Positions 28,022 through 40,232 of a stretch of 64,000 bases of DNA are shown in pieces (position 1 is the first letter of the stretch; each line of letters begins with the position of its first letter). The translations under genes and the position numbers were made by a program. Below the pieces are notes generated by a model that saw nothing but the letters and a program-made list of their open reading frames with translations, was not told the DNA's origin and ran no database searches. Source of the DNA: Pseudomonadota bacterium (GTDB taxonomy: Bacteria > Pseudomonadota > Gammaproteobacteria > Burkholderiales > Burkholderiaceae_F); NCBI GenBank assembly GCA_021838715.1, contig JAKCCX010000001.1:62001-126000 (forward strand). Reading direction: 5' to 3'.

Positions 28022-29778
28022 CGTACCTCCCTCTCCAGATCCTGGATCGTTTCCAGGGCCTCCTCCAACATTCCGCCCTCGCCCGCGCCGCGCACGAAGC
28101 GCACGGCGAATCCGCAACGCTCCACGCCGTCCTCCCGGGCGAACAGGTCGTAGACCAGTTCCGCTCCGTTGGCGATGCAGAATTCGCGGGCCAGATACAA
28201 GCCCAGCCCGGTTCCTTTGGCGCGGCTCGTGAAGAACGGTTCGAAAATCGCCGCCCGTTCCGCGGGCGGCACACCCGGGCCGTCATCCAGAACCCAGATC
28301 TGCGCGGGATCCTCGGCGCGCGCTTCGCGCAGGACGATCCGCACGCAACCCGGCTTCCCCGAGGCATACCGCACCGCATTATCGACAAGATTGAACAGGA
28401 TTTGGCGCAGGTGCCCCGGCTCGAAGACCACGGCCGCGCCGATCGCCCCCTCGACGGCGAGGACGCCCGCCGGTACCGCCCGATCGCGCTGAAACTCGTC
28501 GGCCCAGGTTTCCACGAACCGGCGCGCATCGAGCGCATCCCCCATCGGCGGGTCGCGCCGCGCGACGCGCAACACGTCATCCACCAAACGGTTGAGCCGC
28601 GAGGTATTTTCACGCACGATCTCCACCAGGCGGCGCTGCAGCGGACTGAGCGCTTCTTCCGCCAGCAGCTGCCCGGCATTGCCGATCGCCCCCAGGGGGT
28701 TGCGGATCTCGTGCGCGATCGACGCCGTCAGGCGCCCCATCGCCGCCAGCTTGAGGCGTTGTGCACGGTCTTCGATCGCGCGCAAATCCTCGAGGAAGAT
28801 GACGAACTCGCCGGATCGGGATGTGGGCGGCCGCGCGAAGCGCGCGCGCAGGGGGCGCGACGTTTCCGCAAACCCCGGTTCGGCTCCCGGCGGAGCCGGG
28901 AACACCCACTCGTCCTGCGCCGGCTGCCCGTCCGCCGGCACCGGCGACGACAGCCAGCGGCGATAGGCGCCCACCAACGTCGCCAAGGCGGGGAACTCGT
29001 CGAGGCGCCGCCCGGTGAGCTGCGCGCCCCGCTCCAAACCCAGGAACACGCGCGCCGCGATGTTGTTCGCGCGCACCTGGGTGGCGGCATCGACGACGAG
29101 AACCCCCTGTTCCATCTGCGAAATCACCAGGCGGTTGATTTCCAGCTGGCTGTGCAGGTCAACCCCCCGCACGTGGGCCAGGGTCTCCTGCCGCCGCAGC
29201 CGCGTCGCCAACAGGCGCAGCAATGCGGTGATGCCGAACAGCGCCGCGCCGAAGAGGCCGGCCTCGAATAGTTGTGCGCCCGCCTGGCCTTGCCGGACGC
29301 TGCGCAAAAAGGCATCGGCGAGCAGGACCACCACCGCGATCGACGAAATGAAGAACGCGGGGCCGGTCGGCAGGATCACCGATGCGCCCGCCACCGGCAG
29401 GAGATAGAACACGGCGAATTCGCTGCGGATGCCGCCGCTCAGCACGACGAGCACCGTGGCGCACAGGAGATCCACGCTGAACTGGATGCTCAACTGCGCC
29501 GTGAAGTGGCGCCGCGCCAGAACCGCCATGGCGGCCAGGATCATCGCCAGGACGCAGTACACGCCGAGGACGACCGTGATCTCGTGGGGCGACCCCGCCG
29601 AACCGCCCGGCTCGACCGGAACGGAGAACAGCAGCGCAAACACCAGGGCGAAGACTGCCGCGGCCACCCGCACCAGCGACAGCGCCCGGAGCGCCTGCCA
29701 TACCGGCCTTACGACCAGTCCGGCAGTCTCCCCGCGGGCCGCGTCGACCGAACGCGATGGGTCAGCAGATTGCGCCAT
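28009..29778 (-). CDS. pilS: Sensor histidine kinase PilS
   Basis: Membrane kinase that signals to PilR to control type IV pilin expression. The 589-residue protein has about six hydrophobic segments in residues 35-205, a short PAS-like cytoplasmic part (~220-340), and the kinase: H-box SIAHEIRNPLGAIGNAGQLL with the phospho-histidine, N-box NLVDNAVRYA, and G-boxes VLDDGPGVPP and GTGLGLYLAREF. In characterised PilS the membrane part senses pilin levels. It overlaps pilR and is 18 bases from the PP0621-type gene. Confidence 0.92.
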   Translation of the reverse strand: MAQSADPSRSVDAARGETAGLVVRPVWQALRALSLVRVAAAVFALVFALLFSVPVEPGGSAGSPHEITVVLGVYCVLAMILAAMAVLARRHFTAQLSIQFSVDLLCATVLVVLSGGIRSEFAVFYLLPVAGASVILPTGPAFFISSIAVVVLLADAFLRSVRQGQAGAQLFEAGLFGAALFGITALLRLLATRLRRQETLAHVRGVDLHSQLEINRLVISQMEQGVLVVDAATQVRANNIAARVFLGLERGAQLTGRRLDEFPALATLVGAYRRWLSSPVPADGQPAQDEWVFPAPPGAEPGFAETSRPLRARFARPPTSRSGEFVIFLEDLRAIEDRAQRLKLAAMGRLTASIAHEIRNPLGAIGNAGQLLAEEALSPLQRRLVEIVRENTSRLNRLVDDVLRVARRDPPMGDALDARRFVETWADEFQRDRAVPAGVLAVEGAIGAAVVFEPGHLRQILFNLVDNAVRYASGKPGCVRIVLREARAEDPAQIWVLDDGPGVPPAERAAIFEPFFTSRAKGTGLGLYLAREFCIANGAELVYDLFAREDGVERCGFAVRFVRGAGEGGMLEEALETIQDLEREVRWGD

Positions 29779-29796
29779 GGGAACGCCCGGCGCACG

Positions 29797-30042
29797 CTAC
29801 CCGGAATGCCCCTGGTGCTCCGGACAACAGGCCCATCGCCCGTCCGGCCCCCGCAACGCTTCGGATTCGGGAAGATATCCGCCGCAATGCCCGCAGCGCA
29901 CCATGTTCTCGATCCGCGGCGCGGCGCCCGGACGGCCTCCCGAGGCGCCGCGGCGCGACGAACCGTCTCCGCCCAGCCGGCGCAGCGCCGAAATCGCCAA
30001 CCCGCCGACCAGAAGCCAGAAAATCAGCCGGCTCACTGCCAT
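29797..30042 (-). CDS. PP0621 family small membrane protein
   Basis: About 81 residues: an N-terminal membrane helix (SRLIFWLLVGGLAISAL), a Ser/Arg/Gly-rich linker, and a C-terminal putative metal site RCGHCGGYLPESEAL then WACCPEH. The family is common between pilS and ypjD in Betaproteobacteria; function unknown. The start is ambiguous: ATG at 30042, or GTG at 30036 that overlaps the preceding stop as GTGA. Too small for firm assignment beyond family. Confidence 0.72.
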   Translation of the reverse strand: MAVSRLIFWLLVGGLAISALRRLGGDGSSRRGASGGRPGAAPRIENMVRCGHCGGYLPESEALRGPDGRWACCPEHQGHSG

Positions 30043-30875
30043 CCCCGGTCCAGGATGACTTCGAACACGAAACGGCTGCCGACGTACGCCAGCAGCAGCA
30101 AGGCGAAGCCGGTGAACATCCAGCGCTGCGCCACCTTGCCGCGCCAGCCGAAGCCGTAGCGCCCCGCGAGCAGCGTCGCGAACACGACCCACGCGGTGAT
30201 CGAGAAAACCGTCTTGTGATCGACGCGGATCGGTCGACCGAACAGTTCTTCCGAAAAGAAGACGCCGCTCCCCAGCGACGTCGTCAGCAGCACGAACCCC
30301 GCAGCGATCTGACGGAAGATCAGCGATTCAAGGGACAGGAGCGGCGGCAACTGCGCGATCAACGTATCGACGGAACGCGATGCCTCGCGACGGGGGCGAT
30401 GCAGCCGCCGGGCCACGATGTTCATCAGCACGCCGTGCAGGGCGGCGATCGTGAACAGGCTGTAGGCGAGGATCGAGACGGAAATGTGGACGCGCAGGGC
30501 CACCGAACTGCCTTCGCCGATCTCTTCGCCCGGAAACCCCAGCGGGAGCAGGCTGCAGGCCGCCGCCAGCGGCAGGAGCAGGGTGTAAAGTCCGCCCAAC
30601 GGCAGAAAGAAGTCCTCCACCCAGAGGAACGCGCTCGCCACGAACGTCATCGCCGACAGCGCCTGGGCGAACCCGAACCGCAGCCCCCCGCCACCGAAGA
30701 TGTCGATGGCCAGCAGCACCCCATGCCCGAACACCGCGAGCGGCAAGGCGCCGACGACCCATCCCGGAAGCCGGTGGGCCCCTGCCCGTAACGACCGCCA
30801 GGCGCCATATGCCGCGGCAAGGTACAGTCCCGCGACCACGAGGTAGGCCGCGCCGTAGAATCCTTCGGTTTGCAT
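30033..30875 (-). CDS. ypjD: CcsA/HemX-type cytochrome c assembly membrane protein (YpjD-like)
   Basis: A 280-residue inner-membrane protein with eight predicted helices, similar to the C-terminal heme-handling part of CcsA/HemX. Conserved histidines occur in VALRVHISVSILAYSLF, AALHGVLMNI and RVDHKTVFSI, positions likely to face a heme. In E. coli YpjD is its relative and its role is unclear. It is divergent from ffh with 38 bp between, the usual arrangement in this group. ATG at 30875. Confidence 0.85.
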   Translation of the reverse strand: MQTEGFYGAAYLVVAGLYLAAAYGAWRSLRAGAHRLPGWVVGALPLAVFGHGVLLAIDIFGGGGLRFGFAQALSAMTFVASAFLWVEDFFLPLGGLYTLLLPLAAACSLLPLGFPGEEIGEGSSVALRVHISVSILAYSLFTIAALHGVLMNIVARRLHRPRREASRSVDTLIAQLPPLLSLESLIFRQIAAGFVLLTTSLGSGVFFSEELFGRPIRVDHKTVFSITAWVVFATLLAGRYGFGWRGKVAQRWMFTGFALLLLAYVGSRFVFEVILDRGWQ

Positions 30876-30913
30876 GTCGACCTATATACCACGCCCCCGG
30901 CGGACTTTCTCAA

Positions 30914-32287
30914 ATGCTCGATCAAATCACCGACCGCTTTTCCCGAATCGTCAAGCAGATGCGCGGCCAGACGCGGCTGACGGAAACCAACACGCAGGAG
31001 ATGTTGCGCGAGGTGCGCCTGGCGCTGCTCGAAGCGGACGTCGCCCTGCCCGTCGTGCGGGATTTCGTCGCGCGGATCCGCGAGCAGGCACTCGGCCAGG
31101 AGGTGCTCGGCAGCCTGACCCCGGGGCAGACCCTGGTCGGGATCGTGCACCGGGAACTGGTGCGGCTGATGGGCGGCGACCTGCCGGCCGCGGATCGCGA
31201 ACTGAATCTGGCAACGCAGCCGCCGGCGGTCATCCTGATGGCCGGCCTCCAGGGCGCGGGGAAGACGACGACGGTCGGCAAGCTCGGGCGCTGGCTGGCG
31301 GGCCAGCGCCGCAAGAAGGTGCTGGCGGTATCGGTCGACGTCTACCGCCCGGCGGCCATTGCGCAGTTGCAGACCGTCTGCGAACAGGCCGAGGTCGAAT
31401 TCTTTCCGACGCCGCCCGGCGCGCGTCCGGTCGATATCGCCCGCGCAGCGGTCGACCATGCCCGGCGCCACCTGATCGACGTGGTGCTCGTCGACACGGC
31501 GGGGCGCACCACGGTCGACGAGCCGATGATGGAAGAGATCGCGCAGCTTCACGCCGCGCTGCATCCGATCGAAACGCTTTTCGTCGTCGACGCGATGCTG
31601 GGTCAGGACGCCGTGCAGACCGCATCGGCGTTCGGGGCACGGCTGCCGCTCACCGGGGTCGTCGTCACCAAGCTCGACGGCGACGCACGGGGCGGCGTCG
31701 CGCTGTCGGTCACGCACATCACCGGCAAGCCGATCAAGTTCGCCGGCACGGCGGAGAAGCTGACCGGACTGGAGGCGTTCGACCCCGAGCGCATGGCCGG
31801 ACGGATCCTCGGCATGGGCGACATCGTTGCGCTGGTCGAGGAAGTCCGCAGTTCCGTCGATCTGGGCGCGGCCGAAAAGCTGGCCAAACGGATGCAGACC
31901 GGGGCGCGATTCGATCTCAACGACTTCCGGGAGCAGATCGCGCAGATGCGGCGCATGGGCGGACTGGGCGGGGTCATCGACAAGCTGCCGGCGCAGTTGT
32001 CGCAGGCCGCCGGCCAACTCGATCCGAAGGTGGCCGAGCGTCAGATCCGGCGCATGGAGGGCATGATCCAGTCGATGACGCCGGCGGAGCGCACCAAGCC
32101 CGAACTGATCAAGGCCTCGCGCAAGCGGCGCATCGCCGCGGGCGCGGGGGTGCCGGTGCAGGAGGTCAACCGCCTGCTGGCGCAGTACGAGCAGATGAAC
32201 ACGGTGATGAAGCAGATGCGCAAGGGCGGACTGGCGAAGATGATGCGGGCGTTCGGATCGATGACGGGGGGAATGAAGCGGGGTTGA
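30914..32287 (+). CDS. ffh: Signal recognition particle protein Ffh
   Basis: GTPase of the bacterial SRP; binds signal sequences emerging from ribosomes and, with 4.5S RNA and FtsY, targets membrane proteins. The 457 residues have the N domain, the G domain (GLQGAGKTTTVGK, DTAGR, TKLDGDARGG) and the methionine-rich M domain (about 300-450) with the RNA-binding RIAAGAGVPVQEVN. ATG at 30914 gives MLDQITDRFSRIVKQM. The 4.5S RNA gene is not seen in the window. Confidence 0.98.
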   Translation: MLDQITDRFSRIVKQMRGQTRLTETNTQEMLREVRLALLEADVALPVVRDFVARIREQALGQEVLGSLTPGQTLVGIVHRELVRLMGGDLPAADRELNLATQPPAVILMAGLQGAGKTTTVGKLGRWLAGQRRKKVLAVSVDVYRPAAIAQLQTVCEQAEVEFFPTPPGARPVDIARAAVDHARRHLIDVVLVDTAGRTTVDEPMMEEIAQLHAALHPIETLFVVDAMLGQDAVQTASAFGARLPLTGVVVTKLDGDARGGVALSVTHITGKPIKFAGTAEKLTGLEAFDPERMAGRILGMGDIVALVEEVRSSVDLGAAEKLAKRMQTGARFDLNDFREQIAQMRRMGGLGGVIDKLPAQLSQAAGQLDPKVAERQIRRMEGMIQSMTPAERTKPELIKASRKRRIAAGAGVPVQEVNRLLAQYEQMNTVMKQMRKGGLAKMMRAFGSMTGGMKRG

Positions 32288-32321
32288 TCGTTCCCGGGCG
32301 CGCCCGCTCGCGACCGCGCGG

Positions 32322-32951
32322 CTATCCGCCGCCGTAGGACCAATTGCCCTTCCACGCCGCGAGCACGGCGTTGGGGTAGGCCGGATCGCCCACCGATCCG
32401 TTGTAGCGGCCCAGGGCGCGGAACAGGTCGCCGCGCTCTTCGTCGATGTAGTGCCGCAGGATCACGCAGCCGTAGCGCAGGTTGGTCCGCATGTCGAACA
32501 GGCTGCGCACGTTGCCGTCGCCGATCAGGTCGACCCAGAACGGCATCACCTGCATGTACCCCATCGCTCCCGCGCCCGAGATCGCATATTTGCGGAAATT
32601 GCTCTCCACCTGGATCAGGCCCAGCACCATCTGCCGGTCGAGCCCGGCGCGGATCGCTTCATAGTCGAGGGTGCGCAGCAGATCGTCGCGAGTGCGAGGC
32701 AACGGCAGGCGCGCGGCAAGGCGGCGGGACATCACCTGCCGCCAGCGCTCGAATGCGGCGCGTTCCGCGGGCGTGTCGAAGCGGCGGGTCGGGGGCGTCG
32801 GGTCGGCGATCAATGCGCTCAGGGCCGTGCGGACGGAGGCGGCAAGCGCTTCGTACTGCTGGGCGCCGGCACGGGCGCGCAGCGGCAGGAGCGGCAACGC
32901 CAGCGCGGCGAGCGTCAGCGCGCGGCGGTGCGTGAAAGATGGATTTGGCAT
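32322..32951 (-). CDS. Secreted lytic transglycosylase (SLT domain)
   Basis: A second peptidoglycan-cleaving enzyme, 209 residues, with a signal peptide (MPNPSFTHRRALTLAALALP, cleaved near RARAG) and a C-terminal SLT domain: catalytic Glu in GLIQVESNFRKYAISGAG, then MGYMQVMPFW. Unlike the 5.6-kb paralogue it has no membrane anchor, so it acts in the periplasm. It sits downstream of proS as in many Burkholderiales and is convergent with ffh. ATG at 32951 chosen because it begins the signal peptide. Confidence 0.88.
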   Translation of the reverse strand: MPNPSFTHRRALTLAALALPLLPLRARAGAQQYEALAASVRTALSALIADPTPPTRRFDTPAERAAFERWRQVMSRRLAARLPLPRTRDDLLRTLDYEAIRAGLDRQMVLGLIQVESNFRKYAISGAGAMGYMQVMPFWVDLIGDGNVRSLFDMRTNLRYGCVILRHYIDEERGDLFRALGRYNGSVGDPAYPNAVLAAWKGNWSYGGG

Positions 32952-33004
32952 GGAACGTTCAAGCTGAGCCAATCGCCGAGATCACTCCAACAACTGCACG
33001 CCCC

Positions 33005-33030
33005 CCCTTTCCCGCCGACGCGGGAGAGGG
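33005..33030. repeat. REP-like palindrome 2
   Basis: CCCTTTCCCGC and GCGGGAGAGGG form an 11-bp stem (one G-T pair) with a CGAC loop, in the 112-bp gap between proS and the lytic transglycosylase gene. Closely resembles the element at 8654-8679 and REP units common in Proteobacteria. Confidence 0.55.
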
Positions 33031-33063
33031 AGTGAATCCTCCGGAAATGGCGGCGCCGAAATG

Positions 33064-34809
33064 CTACCGGCCGCCGAGCCGCTCCAGCAAGAACTGCGTC
33101 GCGCCGTCGGCGTCGATCTCGACGGATTCCAGCGTGGCGCGCGGCACGTACTCCATCTTGCCCGCCTTGAGACCGCGCTCGCCGATGGTCACGCGATGCG
33201 GAATCCCGATCAGTTCCGCGTCTGCGAACATCGCGCCGGGACGTTCGCCACGGTCGTCGAGCAGGACGTCGACGCCGGCGGCGCGCAGCGCCTCGTAGAG
33301 CGCGTCGGCACGCGCACGTACGCCTTCCGACTGCTGATAGTTCACCGGGCACAGGACCACGGCAAACGGCGCGATCGATTCCGGCCAGACGATGCCGCGC
33401 GCATCGTGGTTCTGCTCGATCGCCGCGCCGACCAGGCGCGTGACACCGATCCCGTAGCACCCCATCTCGAAGAACCGTGCCTTGCCGGTTTCATCGAGAA
33501 ACGTGGCGTTGAGCTTTTCCGAGTATTTCGTGCCGAGGTAGAAGACGTGACCGACCTCGATCCCGCGCTGGATGGCGAGGCGGCCCTTGCCGTCCGGGGC
33601 GGGATCACCGGCCACCACGTTGCGCAGGTCCGCCACCAACGCCGGCTCCGCCATGTCCCGGCTCCAGTTCGCGCCGGTGTAGTGCACGCCCTCTTCGTTG
33701 GCGCCGCAGACGAAATCCGACATGTTGGCGACCGTGCGGTCGGCGATCACCCGTACCGCCTTGCGCGGCGCGATCGGCCCGAGGGAACCCGGCGGGCAAC
33801 CGAAGGTGTCGACGATCTCGGCATCGCTCGCCATGCGCCAGCCGTCGCCGAATCCGGGAAGCTTGCCGGTCTTGACTTCGTTGAGTTCGTGATCGCCCCG
33901 CAGCAGCAGCAGGACGATCTCGGGCGCGGCCGCGCCATCCGCCGCGGCGGCGCCCGCCGCCACGACCACTGCCTTGACCGTCTGCTCGACCGGAAGGCCC
34001 AGAAACTGCGCGACGTCGGCGCACTTCGTCTTCCCGGGCGTCGCGGTCTTTTGCAAGGGACGTTGCGCGGGCGCCCGTGCCGCCAGCAGGGGCAAGGCCT
34101 CCGCGAGTTCGATGTTGGCGGCGTATTCGCCTTCCGGACTGAACGCGATGACGTCCTCGCCGCTGTCGGCGATCACCTGGAACTCATGCGAGCGCGACCC
34201 GCCGATCGCGCCGGTGTCGGCTGCCACCGCGCGGAAACGCAGGCCCAGACGGGTGAAGATCCGCACGTAGGCGGCGAACATGGTCTCGTAGCTGCGATGC
34301 GCGCCCTCGACGTCACGATCGAAGGAATAGGCGTCCTTCATCGTGAACTCGCGTCCGCGCATGACGCCGAAGCGGGGGCGCCGTTCGTCGCGGAACTTCG
34401 TCTGGATGTGATAGAAGTTGGCCGGCAGCTGGCGGTAGCTGCGGATCTCCTGCCGCGCGATATCGGTGACGACTTCCTCCGACGTGGGCTGCAAGACGAA
34501 ATCGCGCTGGTGGCGATCGTGGATCCGCAGGAGTTCCGGCCCGTATTTGTCCCAGCGCCCCGACTCCATCCAGAGTTCCGCCGGCTGCACCACGGGCATG
34601 AGCAGTTCAAGCGCGCCCGCGCGGTCCATCTCGTCCCGGATGATCGCCTCGATCTTGCGGATCGTGCGCAAGCCGAGCGGAAGGTAGTTGTAGATGCCGG
34701 CCGCGAGCTTGCGCACCATGCCGGCACGCAGCATCAGTTTCTGGCTGACGATCTCGGCATCGCCGGGGGCTTCTTTCTGGGTGGAGATGAGATAGGCGGA
34801 GGCGCGCAT
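33064..34809 (-). CDS. proS: Prolyl-tRNA synthetase
   Basis: Charges tRNA-Pro with proline. Bacterial-type class II enzyme of 581 residues with the editing INS domain (about 225-405; [12 protein letters not shown]) inserted between class II motifs 2 and 3. Motif 2 is [17 protein letters not shown], motif 3 [14 protein letters not shown], and the anticodon-binding domain is C-terminal. Start [15 protein letters not shown] at 34809. Divergent from rppH. A tRNA-Pro(CGG) gene lies at 39.7 kb. Confidence 0.97.
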   Translation of the reverse strand: MRASAYLISTQKEAPGDAEIVSQKLMLRAGMVRKLAAGIYNYLPLGLRTIRKIEAIIRDEMDRAGALELLMPVVQPAELWMESGRWDKYGPELLRIHDRHQRDFVLQPTSEEVVTDIARQEIRSYRQLPANFYHIQTKFRDERRPRFGVMRGREFTMKDAYSFDRDVEGAHRSYETMFAAYVRIFTRLGLRFRAVAADTGAIGGSRSHEFQVIADSGEDVIAFSPEGEYAANIELAEALPLLAARAPAQRPLQKTATPGKTKCADVAQFLGLPVEQTVKAVVVAAGAAAADGAAAPEIVLLLLRGDHELNEVKTGKLPGFGDGWRMASDAEIVDTFGCPPGSLGPIAPRKAVRVIADRTVANMSDFVCGANEEGVHYTGANWSRDMAEPALVADLRNVVAGDPAPDGKGRLAIQRGIEVGHVFYLGTKYSEKLNATFLDETGKARFFEMGCYGIGVTRLVGAAIEQNHDARGIVWPESIAPFAVVLCPVNYQQSEGVRARADALYEALRAAGVDVLLDDRGERPGAMFADAELIGIPHRVTIGERGLKAGKMEYVPRATLESVEIDADGATQFLLERLGGR

Positions 34810-34857
34810 GGCTTTTCCATATAATCGACCGGAAATGATATCGCTTCAGGGGTTGGC

Positions 34858-35358
34858 ATGCTGGACAAGGACGGGTACCGCCCGAACGTCGGCATCATCC
34901 TGCTCAATCGGCGCGACGAGGTGTTCTGGGGTAAGCGGCTAGGCCAACATTCCTGGCAGTTTCCGCAAGGGGGCATCAAGCTCGGCGAGACACCGGAGCA
35001 GGCGATGTACCGGGAACTGTACGAGGAGGTCGGCCTGGAGACGGAACACGTCCAGATCGTCGGGCGCACGCGTGGCTGGTTGCGCTACGACGTGCCCGAG
35101 CAGTGGGTCCGGCGGGAGATGCGGGGAAGTTATCGGGGCCAGAAACAGATCTGGTACCTGCTGCGCTTGCTGGGAAACGATTGCGACGTCCGGCTCGACC
35201 GCAGCGAAAAGCCGGAGTTCGATGCATGGCGATGGCACGAGTATTGGGTGCCGATGGAGTCGGTCATCGAATTCAAGCGGGAGGTGTACGGCAAGGCGCT
35301 GCGCGAACTCGCGCGGTTCGTCTTTCCCAAGACGCCGGGCGGCGCGCGGCCGCTGTAG
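34858..35358 (+). CDS. rppH: RNA pyrophosphohydrolase
   Basis: Nudix hydrolase that removes pyrophosphate from mRNA 5' ends and starts decay by RNase E. The 166-residue protein begins [17 protein letters not shown] and has the Nudix box [17 protein letters not shown] then YEEVGL, and the WLRYDVPE and [11 protein letters not shown] segments typical of RppH. ATG at 34858; divergent from proS. Confidence 0.96.
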   Translation: MLDKDGYRPNVGIILLNRRDEVFWGKRLGQHSWQFPQGGIKLGETPEQAMYRELYEEVGLETEHVQIVGRTRGWLRYDVPEQWVRREMRGSYRGQKQIWYLLRLLGNDCDVRLDRSEKPEFDAWRWHEYWVPMESVIEFKREVYGKALRELARFVFPKTPGGARPL

Positions 35359-35423
35359 TGTGGGTGCGTCCACGGTCGCGGGCGCGGCCGCCTGCCGGAC
35401 GCCGGTGCTCAGGACACCAGGCG

Positions 35424-37678
<2,255 letters not shown>

Positions 37679-37761
37679 TCAGACGACGCCTTGCGTTGCC
37701 GTTTCGACACCCACGCCGGCTCCGACCCGGAACCGTTTGGGAACATTGGCAACCCTAAACG

Positions 37762-37792
37762 AAAAACGGCCTGCCGGGTGAACGGCAGGCCG
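37762..37792 (-). terminator. Rho-independent terminator after rpmA
   Basis: CGGCCTGCCG and CGGCAGGCCG form a perfect 10-bp stem with a GGTGAA loop; on the minus strand five T follow (37766-37762). It separates rplU-rpmA from obgE-proB, so those may be transcribed partly independently. Confidence 0.88.
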
Positions 37793-37837
37793 CCATCGGA
37801 AAAAGAACCCGCCGCGATGGGAACGCGATGTGGGCGA

Positions 37838-38113
37838 CTACGCGGCGACTTCGGCTGCGACCGGCTGGATATGCACCGACCGCCGGTTGCGCTCGCCGCC
37901 GACCGCAAAGCTGACGACACCATCCACCAGCGCGAACAGGGTGTAATCGCGGCCCGTTCCGACGTTGTCGCCGGCATGGAACTGCGTGCCGCGCTGGCGA
38001 ACGATGATGCTGCCGGCGCGAACGGTTTCGCCGCCGTATGCCTTGACCCCAAGGCGCTTCGCTTTGGAGTCGCGGCCGTTGCGGGAAGAACCACCTGCCT
38101 TTTTATGTGCCAT
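37838..38113 (-). CDS. rpmA: 50S ribosomal protein L27
   Basis: Large-subunit protein whose N-terminus reaches the peptidyl transferase centre. 91 residues starting [22 protein letters not shown], the standard proteobacterial form with no cleaved N-terminal extension. Follows rplU by 34 bases and is followed by a terminator. Confidence 0.98.
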   Translation of the reverse strand: MAHKKAGGSSRNGRDSKAKRLGVKAYGGETVRAGSIIVRQRGTQFHAGDNVGTGRDYTLFALVDGVVSFAVGGERNRRSVHIQPVAAEVAA

Positions 38114-38147
38114 AGCTACCTCGATGACGGATGCCGGAAGATCGCGA

Positions 38148-38456
38148 TCAGGCGATCGATTCGATCTGGAGCTCCGTGTAGTTCTGCCGATGTCCCGCGT
38201 GCTTCTGGAAATGCTTACGCCGGCGCATCTTGAAAATCCGGACCTTGTCGTGGCGACCATGGCCGACCACCGTGGCGACCACCGCCGCACCATCCACGAG
38301 CGGCGTACCGATGCGCACCTGGGCGCCATCGCCGACCGCGAGTACTTCGGAGAGCGTGAGTTGATCCCCGACCTCGCCCGGCAACGTCTCGACCTTGACG
38401 CGGTCGCCCGCGTTCACCCGATACTGTTTGCCGCCCGTTCGAATCACCGCAAACAT
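38148..38456 (-). CDS. rplU: 50S ribosomal protein L21
   Basis: Binds 23S rRNA in the large subunit. 102 residues from [14 protein letters not shown] to the C-terminal [23 protein letters not shown] at 38456 matches the family start; upstream in-frame ATGs would add a few non-conserved residues. Transcribed from the promoter at 38492-38521, divergent from ispB. Confidence 0.98.
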   Translation of the reverse strand: MFAVIRTGGKQYRVNAGDRVKVETLPGEVGDQLTLSEVLAVGDGAQVRIGTPLVDGAAVVATVVGHGRHDKVRIFKMRRRKHFQKHAGHRQNYTELQIESIA

Positions 38457-38491
38457 GGCAACCCCATTCATTTTCAATCGGAAAGTTTTGG

Positions 38492-38521
38492 ATTATCGCA
38501 GGACTCCGCGTCCGCCGTCAA
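38492..38521 (-). promoter_or_regulatory. Sigma-70-type promoter for rplU-rpmA
   Basis: On the minus strand TTGACG (38521-38516) and GATAAT (38497-38492) are 18 bases apart, five of six matches in each box. Start would be near 38485, ~30 nt before the rplU ATG. Confidence 0.7.
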
Positions 38522-38664
38522 GGAGACCTGCGCGGCGCCCGCGCCACGCAGCGGCAGGCAAGTACTGTTTACTATTTGCTATTCGTATGATGCCCGATTT
38601 TCCATGCCGGCCCGTCCGATTCCCTCGGCGGGCCGGTGCTTCATCAATATAATTCCGGCCACCC

Positions 38665-39678
38665 ATGCAATCCGCCGTATCCGCCGCCACCGAAGCCGCC
38701 TCCTCCGCCCCCAACCCGCTGGCGGAGATCCTCGCGCCGATTCACGCCGACATGCGCGCCGTCGACGCGACGATCCGCGCGCGCCTCACCTCCGATATCG
38801 CGCTGATCGGAACCATCGGCGAACACATCATCGGCGGGGGCGGGAAACGCCTGCGTCCGGCGATCCTGCTGCTGATCGCCCGCGCCGCCGGCTACCCCGG
38901 GCAACATCACGTGCTGCTCGCCGCGGTGATCGAGTTCATTCACACCGCGACCCTGCTGCACGACGACGTGGTCGACGAATCGGACCTGCGGCGCGGACGC
39001 CCCACCAGCAATGCCGCCTTCGGCAATGCGGCAAGCGTGCTGGTGGGCGACTTCCTGTACTCGCGCGCCTTCCAGATGATGGTCGAAGCGGGCAACATGC
39101 GCGTCATGCAGGTTCTTGCGGATGCGACGAACCGCATCGCCGAAGGCGAGGTTCTGCAACTGCTCAACATCCACGATCCCAGCGTCGATGAAGCCCGCTA
39201 CCTGGAGGTGGTGGAGCGCAAGACCGCCACGCTCTTCGAGGCCGCGGCCCGGATCGGCGCAATCCTGAGCGGCGCCGACCCCGAGTGCGAGGAGGCCTGC
39301 GCGCGCTACGGCGCCGGACTCGGCACCGCGTTCCAGATGATCGACGACGTGCTCGACTATGACGGCACGGCGGAAACCATCGGCAAGCGCCTCGGCGACG
39401 ACCTGCGGGAAGGGAAGCCGACGCTTCCGGTCATCCATGCCCTGCGCGTGGCGGACGGCGCCCAGCGCGCGCTCATGGTCGAAGCGATCCGCAACGGCAG
39501 CGGCGATTTCCTGGAAATCGCGCGCATCGTGCACGAACACGGGTCGATCGAGTACGTCCGGCAGCGCGCGCATACCCGCTCCGCCGAGGCGGCGGACGCC
39601 ATCCGGATGCTGCCGCCGTCAACCCACCGCGACCGTCTGCTAGAATTAGCGTCTTTCGCGATGCGCCGGGACCGATAG
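38665..39678 (+). CDS. ispB: Polyprenyl (octaprenyl) diphosphate synthase
   Basis: Builds the all-trans polyprenyl diphosphate side chain of ubiquinone from isopentenyl diphosphate. The 337-residue protein carries both aspartate-rich motifs: LLHDDVVDESDLRRGRP (first) and MIDDVLDYDG (second). GGGGKRLRPA and the NIADGE-like segment NRIAEGEVLQL also fit. ATG at 38665 lies downstream of an AT-rich stretch with a TATGAT -10-like box (38586-38591), divergent from rplU. Chain length (C40) is inferred from ubiquinone type in the group, not from sequence. Confidence 0.94.
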   Translation: MQSAVSAATEAASSAPNPLAEILAPIHADMRAVDATIRARLTSDIALIGTIGEHIIGGGGKRLRPAILLLIARAAGYPGQHHVLLAAVIEFIHTATLLHDDVVDESDLRRGRPTSNAAFGNAASVLVGDFLYSRAFQMMVEAGNMRVMQVLADATNRIAEGEVLQLLNIHDPSVDEARYLEVVERKTATLFEAAARIGAILSGADPECEEACARYGAGLGTAFQMIDDVLDYDGTAETIGKRLGDDLREGKPTLPVIHALRVADGAQRALMVEAIRNGSGDFLEIARIVHEHGSIEYVRQRAHTRSAEAADAIRMLPPSTHRDRLLELASFAMRRDR

Positions 39679-39738
39679 GCAACGGCGCAAGGTGAAGAAC
39701 GATCGGATCCGGCGCACGCAACGGCCGGATCGTTCGGA

Positions 39739-39815
<77 letters not shown>

Positions 39816-39859
39816 CGGCTTGTTTTTTCGTTTCCGTCCCTCGTGTCCGTCACGTCGCG

Positions 39860-40204
39860 TCACAACGGACCCTGCGGACCCTGCGCACCGTCACCGGTGA
39901 TGCCGAACTCCACCGGCAGCCGCACGTAGAACACGGAAACCTTCTCGTCGCGGATCCGCTGCAACAGCCGGTCCGCCTCCTCGTCCGTCACGGCAAATCC
40001 GACCTCGACCGGCAGATCCCCGGCCAGTTCAAGAAACTGCTGCTCGTGCAGCACGCCGTTGCGGCCGTAGCCGGCGATCGCCTGGAACGCCGACCCGCCG
40101 TGGATGCCGAGCTTGCGGGCGTTCTCGAGCAACCATTCGTACGCGAGGATGCCGTGCAGGCGCCGCTTTTCCTGCACGTAGAACTTGAGATAACTGCCAT
40201 GCAT
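39860..40204 (-). CDS. DUF190 domain protein
   Basis: A 114-residue PII-like small protein (MHGSYLKFYVQEKRRLHG, LLENARKLGIHGGSAFQAIAGYG, LPVEVGFAVTDEEADRLL), often encoded with CrcB/FluC fluoride channels and thought to be a regulatory partner, though the ligand is not established. GGAGG lies 8 bases before the ATG at 40204. crcB is 28 bases upstream in the same direction, so they form a two-gene operon. Confidence 0.88.
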   Translation of the reverse strand: MHGSYLKFYVQEKRRLHGILAYEWLLENARKLGIHGGSAFQAIAGYGRNGVLHEQQFLELAGDLPVEVGFAVTDEEADRLLQRIRDEKVSVFYVRLPVEFGITGDGAQGPQGPL

Positions 40205-40232
40205 GGGGACAACCTCCTTCCGTCGAAGCGGG

